59,431 bases of DNA from SIG435 sp045530725 (lineage in GTDB: Bacteria > Bacillota > Clostridia > UMGS1810), in contig JAZSCT010000058.1 of the NCBI GenBank assembly GCA_045530725.1, forward strand, positions 1 to 59,431. The letters run 5' to 3'. The notes under the pieces are model-generated. The model did not search any database. It saw only the letters and a list, made by a program, of their open reading frames with translations, and was not told where the DNA came from. Both the position numbers and the translations under genes were made by a program. Shown one piece after another: positions 41,558 through 49,644 of the stretch; position 1 is the stretch's first letter; each line of letters opens with the position of its first letter.

Positions 41558-43477
41558 TTAAACTTTTTGAAGTTCTTTTTCTTCTTTTGCTATTTTTTCG
41601 TCAAGTTTCTTTTTTTGTCTTTTGGATTCTGCATATGTAGGAACAACTGTTTCAAGTGCATACACTATGGCATTATTGTCCTTTGTATCCACAGCATCCT
41701 TAAGGATTTTGAGGTTCTTTTCAAGTTCTTCAAAGTCCATAAATGTGGGTTGTCCGATAAAGATCTTCTTGTGACTTGTTTTGCCAAGTCCTTCTTCATT
41801 CATAAGGAGTTCTTCATAGAGTTTCTCTCCGGGTCTTAAGCCTGTGACAACTATCGGCATATCGATATTTGGCTTATAACCTGAAAGTCTTATAAGATTT
41901 ACCGCAAGATCATAAATCTTCACCGGTTTGCCCATATCAAGTACAAAGATTTCTCCGCCTTTGGCATAAACAGATGCCTGAAGCACAAGTTGTGCCGCTT
42001 CAGGAATAGTCATAAAGAATCTTGTAACTTCCTTGTGAGTAACAGTTACAGGACCGCCCTTTTCTATCTGTCTTTTGAAAAGCGGGATTACCGAACCGTT
42101 TGATCCAAGTACATTTCCGAATCGTACTGCAACAAATTCTGTCTTGGAAATCTGCTGGAATGACTGTACCACCATTTCGCAGACTCTCTTTGTAGCACCC
42201 ATTACATTTGTAGGGTTAACCGCCTTATCGGTGGAAATCATAACGAATTTATCTACATTGTGCTTGTCTGCACACTTAGCCACATTGAATGTGCCAAAGA
42301 CATTATTCTTGATTGCTTCACCTGGGCTGTCTTCCATAAGAGGTACATGCTTGTGTGCTGCCGCATGGAATACCATATTTGGTTTGAACTCACCAAATAT
42401 ACTGTCAAGTCTTTCGAAATCTCTTATGGATGCAATGAGAACTTCCATTTCAAGATACGGAAATGCTGAACGAAGTTCATTCTGCAAATCATAAGCATTA
42501 TTCTCGTATATATCAACAATGATAAGTTTTTTCGGATTGTAATTTGAAATCTGTCTGCAAAGTTCTGACCCGATAGATCCGCCGCCACCTGTTACAAGCA
42601 CAACTTTGCCTTCGATTTCATCGGCGATAAGGTCATTTTCCAGTACAATCTCATCTCTCTCAAGAAGGTCTTCTATCTGCACTTCTCTTGTGTTTGTAAA
42701 TGAATATGTACCTGTGATTGACTGATCTATACTTGGTGCAATTCTGATTCTAAGGTTGGTTGCTGAGCAGATTTCAAGAATCTTTCTCAGTTCATCCTTG
42801 GGAGCAGATGGAATGGAAATAAGGATTTCGTCGATGCTTTCTCTGTCGCATACTTCCTTTATCTTATCCCTTGTACCAAAAACTTTCTTTCCCCAGAATC
42901 TCATATTTGTCTTATCAGGGTCATCATCGATAAATCCCACTACGTTATAGTCAAGGTTGTTATTCTGATGAATGTCATTCATAAGGATTCTAGATGCCTC
43001 TCCTGCACCGATGATGAGAAGTCTCTTTCTGCCTTTACTTCTCACATTTTGCTTATTCATTACAAATACAGTCACCACTCTTATGGCAACTCTGTAAGAA
43101 AGCAATCCTACATTTGTGAAAAACAGCACAAGAATGCACTCTCTCATACCAAAATAATCCATTCTGTTTAATACGAACAATTTCTGATATATAAGTACTA
43201 TTGTAAATGACACAACGGTGGCCACTACAGATGCCGTAAATATCTTGAGATAATCTGAATATCCTGAATAAATCCACATATTATTGTATATCCCCATCAT
43301 AGCATATGAGGCAACAAACACAGATGCAATAAGAATGATATCCACATAATTTGAATATGTAATCCAGGAAAATCCTCCGTAACAGAGAAGTTTTACCGAC
43401 AAAAATGAAATGGCAACTATGATGATATCAAATAATAAGAAAAGTATTCTGGACTTTGATAAATAATTGTTTTTCAT
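41558..43477 (-). CDS. Membrane nucleoside-diphosphate-sugar 4,6-dehydratase/epimerase (CapD/EpsC type)
   Basis: About 639 residues. Four membrane helices (about 8-135), a CoA-binding-like Rossmann domain (IIGAGEASRILMNDI, about 145-265), then an extended SDR domain with TGGGGSIGSELCRQI (about 290-305), AAAHKHVPLME, and STDKAVNPTNVMGATKR, in which Met replaces the usual catalytic Tyr as in the inverting FlaA1/CapD group. It makes 4-keto-6-deoxy UDP-sugars for surface polysaccharide. The ATG at 43477 behind AGGAGATGC is chosen over the longer frame. Confidence 0.92.
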   Translation of the reverse strand: MKNNYLSKSRILFLLFDIIIVAISFLSVKLLCYGGFSWITYSNYVDIILIASVFVASYAMMGIYNNMWIYSGYSDYLKIFTASVVATVVSFTIVLIYQKLFVLNRMDYFGMRECILVLFFTNVGLLSYRVAIRVVTVFVMNKQNVRSKGRKRLLIIGAGEASRILMNDIHQNNNLDYNVVGFIDDDPDKTNMRFWGKKVFGTRDKIKEVCDRESIDEILISIPSAPKDELRKILEICSATNLRIRIAPSIDQSITGTYSFTNTREVQIEDLLERDEIVLENDLIADEIEGKVVLVTGGGGSIGSELCRQISNYNPKKLIIVDIYENNAYDLQNELRSAFPYLEMEVLIASIRDFERLDSIFGEFKPNMVFHAAAHKHVPLMEDSPGEAIKNNVFGTFNVAKCADKHNVDKFVMISTDKAVNPTNVMGATKRVCEMVVQSFQQISKTEFVAVRFGNVLGSNGSVIPLFKRQIEKGGPVTVTHKEVTRFFMTIPEAAQLVLQASVYAKGGEIFVLDMGKPVKIYDLAVNLIRLSGYKPNIDMPIVVTGLRPGEKLYEELLMNEEGLGKTSHKKIFIGQPTFMDFEELEKNLKILKDAVDTKDNNAIVYALETVVPTYAESKRQKKKLDEKIAKEEKELQKV

Positions 43478-43534
43478 AACGCATCTCCTGTTTATTTTTT
43501 TATTACACAAGCGGCAAACGTTTATAGCCTTATA

Positions 43535-43563
43535 ATTATATCACAAAAGTTCACTAAATTCAA
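43535..43563 (-). promoter_or_regulatory. Promoter of the nucleotide-sugar dehydratase gene
   Basis: Minus strand -35 TTGAAT (43563-43558), 17 bp, -10 TATAAT (43540-43535), about 58 bp ahead of the ATG. It probably also serves ispD, ispF, tsaE and tsaB further on, since those genes are tightly packed. Confidence 0.65.
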
Positions 43564-43572
43564 TCTTTTTAG

Positions 43573-44163
43573 TTAAAATTTGAATATTCCTCCTGCAATT
43601 CCTGCAATGATTATATAGATTATGGGATGTTTTTTGTATTTGTTTGTTAAAAACAATAAAACAAAAAACAGAATCAATGCTCCCACGTTTACATTTGAAA
43701 TAAGATTCATAAAGTCAAAAGATGACGCATCTTTTATGACTGCGGACAAAAACATATCCAGCGCAGTAGCACCTATCATACCTACCACAACAGGTCTTAT
43801 ACCGTAAAATCCCGACTGTACAAGACTGTTTTCTTTGAACTTCTGATACATCCGTGACACAAAGAGAATCACGATAAATGATGGCAGGACAAGACCGAAT
43901 GTAGTGAAAATGCCACCAAGAATACCAAGAAACACACCATACTCTGAACTGAATACATGGTATCCCGAATATGTTGCCATATTTACACCGATAGGTCCCG
44001 GTGTGGATTCGGAAATGGCTATCATATCACCAAGCACTTCATCTGAAAACCATCCGTATCTGTCTATCATATTGTAAAGGAACGGAATAGTGGCAAGTCC
44101 GCCACCCACAGCGAAAAGTCCTGTCTTAAAAAACTCACAGAACAAAGTCAAAAGAAGTTTCAT
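43573..44163 (-). CDS. chrA: Chromate transporter family protein, second half-unit
   Basis: 196 residues, one CHR domain with the motifs FFKTGLFAVGGGLATIPFL and AISESTPGPIGVNMATYSG, and about six hydrophobic segments. Short CHR proteins work as pairs encoded side by side. It overlaps the preceding half gene by 4 bp. Substrate (chromate or another anion) cannot be read from sequence. Confidence 0.9.
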   Translation of the reverse strand: MKLLLTLFCEFFKTGLFAVGGGLATIPFLYNMIDRYGWFSDEVLGDMIAISESTPGPIGVNMATYSGYHVFSSEYGVFLGILGGIFTTFGLVLPSFIVILFVSRMYQKFKENSLVQSGFYGIRPVVVGMIGATALDMFLSAVIKDASSFDFMNLISNVNVGALILFFVLLFLTNKYKKHPIIYIIIAGIAGGIFKF

Positions 44164-44705
44164 CTGTTATCCCCTCCTTTTAACCTTGTGTAGAGTATGC
44201 CAAGTATGACACCTGATATAACCATAATCACAGGTGATACAGACAAAAAAGCAAAAACAATAAAACTAATGATTGCCAGAATAATGCCGAAAATATCCTT
44301 ACAACCTTTCTTGTACATAGAAAATACCGCATTTACTATAAGAACAGCAACCGCTATTCTTATGCCTGAGAGAACATTCTGTACCACAGGATAGTCATAT
44401 ACAAAACTTAAGCACATTGCAAGAATGGTGATTATTATAACAGACGGAAGCACCACGCCGATTGTGGCTGCCATAGCCCCCTTGAATCCTGCTTTTTTGT
44501 GTCCCACAAAAGTAGCAGTATTTACTGCTATAACCCCGGGGGTACATTGTCCTATAGCAAAATAGTCCATGATTTCTTCACTTGTAGCATAGGCTCTTTT
44601 TTCTACAATCTCCCTTTCGATAAGAGGAAGCATTGCATATCCGCCGCCAAAAGTGAAAGCCCCGATCTTAAAAAAGGCAACGAAAAGTTCCCATATTACC
44701 TTCAT
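44160..44705 (-). CDS. chrA: Chromate transporter family protein, first half-unit
   Basis: About 181 residues. CHR motifs FFKIGAFTFGGGYAMLPLI and AIGQCTPGVIAVNTATFVG. Together with the next gene it gives a complete split ChrA. The ATG at 44705 behind AAAGGAAGGC is preferred over the frame start six codons upstream. It has its own promoter followed by a hairpin with a U-run, a possible attenuator. Confidence 0.9.
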   Translation of the reverse strand: MKVIWELFVAFFKIGAFTFGGGYAMLPLIEREIVEKRAYATSEEIMDYFAIGQCTPGVIAVNTATFVGHKKAGFKGAMAATIGVVLPSVIIITILAMCLSFVYDYPVVQNVLSGIRIAVAVLIVNAVFSMYKKGCKDIFGIILAIISFIVFAFLSVSPVIMVISGVILGILYTRLKGGDNR

Positions 44706-44740
44706 AAAATGCCTTCCTTTCAAATGTATATTTCATTCAC

Positions 44741-44828
44741 AAAAAATGAGCAAACAAGCCCACACCTAAGTACGGAGATGCATTTGCTCATTATTTCTTA
44801 TTCTATCACAAAATACACATTATTTCAA
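44741..44828 (-). promoter_or_regulatory. Promoter plus terminator-like hairpin between ptsI and the chrA pair
   Basis: Minus strand -35 TTGAAA (44828-44823), 17 bp, -10 TAGAAT (44805-44800); a transcript would start near 44793. TGAGCAAA (44790-44783) pairs with TTTGCTCA (44754-44747) around a 28-nt loop, followed by TTTTTT. The hairpin can end ptsI transcripts, and if the promoter is used it also forms the first bases of the chrA mRNA. Confidence 0.6.
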
Positions 44829-44843
44829 TAGATTCAAAGCATT

Positions 44844-46457
44844 TTATATACTTCTTACTTTCCCTCTTAATTTTAGAATGTACGGGCTTGATACAGATAG
44901 TTCATCTACACCCATTCTCAAAAACTCCTCTGTAAGAGTAAGGTCTGCCGCTAGTTCTCCGCATATCCCAACCCATATATTCTCTTTGTGAGCGTTTCTT
45001 ACGGTGGTTTCTATGAGCCTTAAGATGGCAGGGTGATGAGGGTTTACAAAGGATGAGATTTTTTCGTTTTGTCTGTCGCATGCAAGCGTATATTGGGTAA
45101 GGTCATTTGTACCTATGGAAAAGAAATCCACTTCCTTTGCGAGAATATCGCTTATGACAGCAGATGCTGGAGTTTCTATCATTATACCAAGTTTAACTTC
45201 ATCATCAAAAGGTATTCCATCAGAAATCAGTTCATTTTTTACTTCACGGATGATTGCCTTTATATTGTATATCTCTTCAACTGAGGTAATCATAGGAAAC
45301 ATCACAGATACATTGCCGAATTTGGATGCACGATAAATTGCCCTTAACTGTGTCTTGAAAAGTTCTTTTCTGTCAAGACAGATCCTTATTGCACGATATC
45401 CCATCGCAGGGTTTTCTTCGTATGGCAGGCGGAAATAGTCTATCTTTTTGTCTGCACCGATATCAAGAGTCCGTATTATCACGGGCTTATTGCCCATTTT
45501 TGTCAGGACTTCTTTGTAACTTTCAAACTGCTCATCCTCTGTGGGATAATCGGATTTGTCAAGATACAGAAATTCACTTCTGAAAAGACCAATCCCTTCT
45601 GCATCATTCATAACTGCACTTTTTACTTCCTGCGGAGAACCTATGTTTGCATAGAGTTTTATTTTTCTTCCGTCTTTTGTGACGGTTTCTTTGCCGCTCA
45701 AGGATCTGAAAAGAAGAATTTTTTCATCGTCTTTTTTCTTTAAATCCTTATATACAGAAAGCGTCTCCTCATCAGGACTTATAATACACTCACCCTTTGT
45801 GCCATCAATTATGGCAAAACTTCCGTTTGTACTCTCATGTATCTTTCCTGCATTAACAATGGCAGGAATGCCCATACTTCTTGCAAGGATTGCAGTATGG
45901 GAGTTTTCTGACCCTGCTTCTGTTATAAATCCCATAACCTTTGACTTATCAAGTTGAACAGTTTCTCCCGGGGTAAGATCCCCTGCTACAATTATTACAG
46001 GCTCATCTATATGGGAATTTGTTTCCCCTCTTCCTTTGAGGATTCTTATCACTCTTTCAGACACATCCCTGATATCCGTTGCCCTTGCACTCATATACTC
46101 ATCATTCATTTCCAGAAAAATCTTTGAAAAGTTGTCAGATGTAACTGCAAGAGCATATTCCGCATTGACTTTTTGTGTATTGATTATATTTTCAACAAAG
46201 CCTGTATAGTCTTCGTCCTCAAGCATCATTTTGTGAATGGAAAACACTTCTGCATTTATCTTACCCACTTCTTTAAGTGCCTGATCATAAAGTTTGTCAA
46301 GATCATCCTTTGCCATAAGGATGGCGTAATGGAGACGCTTGATTTCTTCGGTGGGGTTTTCTACAGAGTAACGCTTAATGTCCATAACTTTGTTGTTATA
46401 TATAAGAATCTTTCCGAAATTAATCCCCTGACTTACTCCCTTGCCTTTGATTATCAT
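44844..46457 (-). CDS. ptsI: PTS enzyme I
   Basis: 537 residues, slightly shorter than the usual 570. Phosphohistidine in GSENSHTAILARSMGIPA (His about 188), PEP-binding arginine and GIGLFRSEFLYLD, MFPMITSVEE, and the C-terminal active Cys in WVGICGELAAD. It moves phosphate from PEP to HPr. Upstream ptsH is 9 bp away. No enzyme II gene is in the window. Confidence 0.96.
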   Translation of the reverse strand: MIIKGKGVSQGINFGKILIYNNKVMDIKRYSVENPTEEIKRLHYAILMAKDDLDKLYDQALKEVGKINAEVFSIHKMMLEDEDYTGFVENIINTQKVNAEYALAVTSDNFSKIFLEMNDEYMSARATDIRDVSERVIRILKGRGETNSHIDEPVIIVAGDLTPGETVQLDKSKVMGFITEAGSENSHTAILARSMGIPAIVNAGKIHESTNGSFAIIDGTKGECIISPDEETLSVYKDLKKKDDEKILLFRSLSGKETVTKDGRKIKLYANIGSPQEVKSAVMNDAEGIGLFRSEFLYLDKSDYPTEDEQFESYKEVLTKMGNKPVIIRTLDIGADKKIDYFRLPYEENPAMGYRAIRICLDRKELFKTQLRAIYRASKFGNVSVMFPMITSVEEIYNIKAIIREVKNELISDGIPFDDEVKLGIMIETPASAVISDILAKEVDFFSIGTNDLTQYTLACDRQNEKISSFVNPHHPAILRLIETTVRNAHKENIWVGICGELAADLTLTEEFLRMGVDELSVSSPYILKLRGKVRSI

Positions 46458-46466
46458 ATATTCACC

Positions 46467-46724
46467 TCAAAAATTTTCCTTAACGAACTCTTCCACCTTT
46501 ACAACCGTTTCTTCTTCATTATTTCCGTCTATTTCAAAGACCAATGTATCTCCCATCTTGGCTCCAAGGCTCATAACCTGAAGAAGTTTTTTGGCATCTG
46601 CTTCTTTGTCGCCTTTTTTAATAATAATTGTGTCTTCAAATTTCTTAGCCATATTTACAAGGTGTCCTGCAGGACGGGCGTGAATACCAAGTTCATCTGT
46701 AACAGTATGTGTGAAAGTTTTCAT
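46467..46724 (-). CDS. ptsH: HPr-like phosphocarrier protein, regulatory Ser46 replaced by Lys
   Basis: 85 residues. The phosphotransfer histidine is His15 in GIHARPAGHLVNMA. The segment normally reading Lys-Ser-Ile-Met-Gly-Val-Met-Ser (Ser46) reads KKLLQVMSLG, so position 46 is Lys. PTS transfer should work, but HPr kinase could not phosphorylate this protein at the usual site, so it would not act as a CcpA co-repressor. Followed by ptsI. AAAAAGGAG precedes the ATG. Confidence 0.93.
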   Translation of the reverse strand: MKTFTHTVTDELGIHARPAGHLVNMAKKFEDTIIIKKGDKEADAKKLLQVMSLGAKMGDTLVFEIDGNNEEETVVKVEEFVKENF

Positions 46725-46783
46725 ATAATTTCTCCTTTTTGTTTTTATTAGTATTCAACAAACTTAAAAAATTATAAATAAAA

Positions 46784-47055
46784 AAAGAAAATCTTACCGA
46801 AGTAAGATTTTCTACATTGATTGCATACTTATTTTTTTACTTGCACTTTTGCGGTACAGAGTGTTTCGAGGAGCAGAAAGAGAAAAAACGCTTTGTAACT
46901 TGCAAACAGAATCCGAAGGTGTATGCGATACTCCGAGAGGTTCTGTTTGCAAGTAGCAAAAGTGCATAAAATCAAAGAAAATCTTACCGAAGTAAGATTT
47001 TCCACATTGATTACATATTTATTTTTTACTTGCACTTTTGCGGTACAGAGTGTTT
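46784..47055 (-). repeat. 190-bp tandem unit with two identical terminators and a long cruciform
   Basis: Bases 46784-46866 and 46974-47055 are near-identical (four differences). Each contains the same terminator, on the minus strand GAAAATCTTAC-TTCG-GTAAGATTTTC (46812-46787 and 47002-46977), a C(UUCG)G-type tetraloop; the distal copy has TTTTTTT behind it. Between the copies lies a 57-bp inverted repeat with perfect 14-bp arms ACTTGCAAACAGAA (46898-46911) and TTCTGTTTGCAAGT (46941-46954), whose loop can pair further (GGTGTAT / ATACTCC). The inverted pair GCACTTTTGC / GCAAAAGTGC encloses it. No protein gene is credible here. It ends the WG-repeat gene's transcript and may encode a structured RNA. 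Confidence 0.75.
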
Positions 47056-47066
47056 TTACCTTTCTG

Positions 47067-48647
47067 CTAATTTAGTTGGCTGTGCTCATAACAGTAGTCA
47101 CTCTCAAATATACACTCATCAAAGCAACCGCTTGTTTTACAACACTTTCTGTCATACATACCGATTCCTTCAAAGGATTTGCCAAACGTTTCACCTTTTT
47201 TATTAATAAGGGTATATCTCTTATCTCTGTCAAGAACTATTGCATATCCGTCATCATAAAAGCAGGATGCTTCCTTATACTGCGGCTGAATGACAACATT
47301 TCCGTCAGAATCAATAAATCCGAAATTGTCTCCCACTTTTATCCATGTGACTCTGCATATAAATTCACCTATATCATCATACAAAGGTAAGATAACAGCA
47401 TCCCCTTCGTCATCAATGAATCCGTATTTTTGTTCTTTGGATACTATGGCATATCCCATCTTTGAATAAGGTCTCAAAGCATCATACTGTATAGGTGTGA
47501 TTTCATCATTGTCATCATCTATGTATCCCCACTCTTTACCTTTTCTCACAACTGCCACTTTGTCACAATATGATGCGATTTCGTCGTATTCAGGCTCGAT
47601 TATCCAGTCTGCATCATTGTCCATCACACCGTAAAACGAATTCATACTTCTGACAATAAACTTATCATCTCCTGCATAAATCACCGCACCGAATTCTACA
47701 GGCAAAAGGTATTTTCCGCTTTTGTCAATTACTCCCACTTTGTCGCCTGTGGAAACTGTTGCATAGCCATCATCGTTGAAAGATTCTGCCATATCATAAA
47801 CAGCGGCAATCTTTAAGAATAGACGGGTATTTACATATCCGTATCGTCCTCCCATACATACAAGTGCCAGTCCGTTTTGAGAAAAAGGATAGGCTTCATC
47901 ATATAAGAAAGAACCGACCTGCTCTCCCTTTTTGTTGATATATCCCCATTTACCATCGGTTTTGACAGGTGCTTTTCCTTTGGAAAATTCCTTTGCCTCA
48001 TCATATTGGATATTGGTTATAAGTACACCTTTTTCATTTACATATCCCCATTTCCTGTTGCGACAAACTGCCGCCATTCCATCAGAAAAGAGAGTAACAT
48101 CATCATATTCTAACGGTACAACCACCTGACCTTTGGTATTGATAATTCCCGATTTGTTTCCTGATGTGACCTTTGCATATCCATCACTAAACTCTGTTAC
48201 AGAGTCATATACTGCAGCAATTATCATATTTCCCTTTTTGTCAATGTATCCCCACTTGCCCTTTGTTTTTGCACATATGAGTTCACTCTGTCCAAAAAGA
48301 TTTACGTCAGGTTCCCTGTTTATAAAATCTATGAGATATGAAACAAAGGAAATTACACCGGTAAGAATCAACACTATTATCAAAGCATAAATATACCCTC
48401 TGGGAAGGCGTATTTTCTTTGAGGATATAGAAGTATCTTTCTTAAGGTTATCTTCTGTAATACTTTTATTTATCAGGTAATCATCTGATTCTGCTGTTGC
48501 CTTGTCTGTTGCTTCTTCAGTCAAATCCATGGATGGTTCACTTTCGGTCAGCGATTCTTCTGTATCTGTATGATCATCTGTATGTAATGCAGTTTCTTCT
48601 TTTGGCTCTGTCATCACATCAGAGAAAATTTCTTTATTATCTTCCAT
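47067..48647 (-). CDS. WG-repeat protein, single membrane anchor and Cys-rich tail
   Basis: About 526 residues. An acidic, Thr/Glu-rich cytoplasmic N-terminus (1-75), one membrane helix (about 85-107, YIYALIIVLILTGVISFVSY), then about eleven WG-type repeats of 36-45 residues, each with a core like KWGYIDKKGN and an aromatic-acidic YD end (for example KWGYVNEKG, EWGYIDDDN, KYGFIDDEG). The last 30 residues hold CCKTSGCFDEC and DYCYEH, a compact Cys/His cluster that could bind zinc. The repeats are probably outside the cell, forming a beta-propeller-like or solenoid surface. Function unknown. ATG at 48647 behind GAGGTAATATTG. Confidence 0.85.
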   Translation of the reverse strand: MEDNKEIFSDVMTEPKEETALHTDDHTDTEESLTESEPSMDLTEEATDKATAESDDYLINKSITEDNLKKDTSISSKKIRLPRGYIYALIIVLILTGVISFVSYLIDFINREPDVNLFGQSELICAKTKGKWGYIDKKGNMIIAAVYDSVTEFSDGYAKVTSGNKSGIINTKGQVVVPLEYDDVTLFSDGMAAVCRNRKWGYVNEKGVLITNIQYDEAKEFSKGKAPVKTDGKWGYINKKGEQVGSFLYDEAYPFSQNGLALVCMGGRYGYVNTRLFLKIAAVYDMAESFNDDGYATVSTGDKVGVIDKSGKYLLPVEFGAVIYAGDDKFIVRSMNSFYGVMDNDADWIIEPEYDEIASYCDKVAVVRKGKEWGYIDDDNDEITPIQYDALRPYSKMGYAIVSKEQKYGFIDDEGDAVILPLYDDIGEFICRVTWIKVGDNFGFIDSDGNVVIQPQYKEASCFYDDGYAIVLDRDKRYTLINKKGETFGKSFEGIGMYDRKCCKTSGCFDECIFESDYCYEHSQLN

Positions 48648-48670
48648 CAATATTACCTCATCAAAAACTG

Positions 48671-48871
48671 TTACTTTTTCTTAAGTTTCTCCTGATTGCC
48701 GTTTTCGTCCACAAGATACACATTTTCCAAAGTACCCATAAGACTCTGTCTGAAAGATTGAACATACTTTTGTCTGAGTTGGGCTTGTTCTTTCTTTTCT
48801 TTTTCTGTAAGGCCTTCTGCTTTGGATTTTTTGTAAAGTTCATTTATTCTTTCTATCATTTTGTCAGCCAT
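48671..48871 (-). CDS. ynzC: YnzC/UPF0291 (DUF896) family small protein
   Basis: 66 residues. MIERINELYKKSKAEGLTE and EKKEQAQLRQKYVQSFR are the DUF896 signature: two helices forming a coiled hairpin. B. subtilis YnzC is induced in SOS conditions, function unclear. AAGGAG precedes the ATG, and the gene lies between nadE (11 bp) and the WG-repeat gene. Confidence 0.92.
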   Translation of the reverse strand: MADKMIERINELYKKSKAEGLTEKEKKEQAQLRQKYVQSFRQSLMGTLENVYLVDENGNQEKLKKK

Positions 48872-48882
48872 AATATGTCTCC

Positions 48883-49623
48883 TTATATTGTGTTAATTTT
48901 CGGGTCGAATGATGGCATAAGTTGAAGTTTGAAGAGATTGTTTCTGTGCTTTGTATCAATAAGTGCTTTCTTCTTCTGATCTTCTATTATGCCTTCTCTT
49001 ATATAGCGGTCAAGTTCTGCATAAGTAAAACCAAGATTTTCTTCATCAGTTTTTCCGCAAAGACCGTCTATAGGCACTTTATCTACGAGTACATCAGGAA
49101 GACCAAGATATCTTCCTATTTCCCTGACTTCTGTAACGGTAAGATTGCACATAGGAGAGAAATCTCCTGCCGCATCACCGTAACGTGTGGAGTATCCTAC
49201 CCAGTCTTCTGAAAGATTGCAGGTATTCACCACTCTGCCGTTAAGACTCTGTCCTACTGCATAAAGAGTTGACATTCTTATTCTCGGGGGAAGATTTGTC
49301 CTTGACTGGGATGACAACTGAATTTCTTCGGGAATACTATCTATAAGAGAATCTATGGCATCTTTTACATTTACAACAAAATGCTTTATCTGAAGATGAT
49401 TGCAGAGAAGGTATGCCATATCAATGTCATGCTGATTTCCGCAAGGCATAAGCACACCTATTACTCTTTCTTTACCAAGTGCTTCTACACACAAAGCCGC
49501 CGCAACAGAACTGTCTTTGCCGCCTGAAATACCAATGATTGCATTGCAGTCCTTGCCGTTTTTGTGAAAAAATTCTCTTATCCATTCAACACATTCTTCT
49601 GTGGTCTTTTTTACATCAAACAT
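48883..49623 (-). CDS. nadE: NAD synthase (ammonia-dependent)
   Basis: 246 residues, no glutaminase domain. PP-loop AIIGISGGKDSSVAAALC, deamido-NAD site NTCNLSEDWVGYSTRYGD and KVPIDGLCGKTDEENLGFTY. Converts nicotinate adenine dinucleotide to NAD with ammonia, which glutamate fermentation via methylaspartate would supply. CAGGAGG precedes the ATG. Confidence 0.95.
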   Translation of the reverse strand: MFDVKKTTEECVEWIREFFHKNGKDCNAIIGISGGKDSSVAAALCVEALGKERVIGVLMPCGNQHDIDMAYLLCNHLQIKHFVVNVKDAIDSLIDSIPEEIQLSSQSRTNLPPRIRMSTLYAVGQSLNGRVVNTCNLSEDWVGYSTRYGDAAGDFSPMCNLTVTEVREIGRYLGLPDVLVDKVPIDGLCGKTDEENLGFTYAELDRYIREGIIEDQKKKALIDTKHRNNLFKLQLMPSFDPKINTI

Positions 49624-49644
49624 AACTGAACCTCCTGATTTTTA

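Noticed and set aside
46829..47035. 68-residue frame within the tandem repeat
   Set aside because: It runs through the terminator and inverted-repeat sequences and has no ribosome-binding site, so it is chance.
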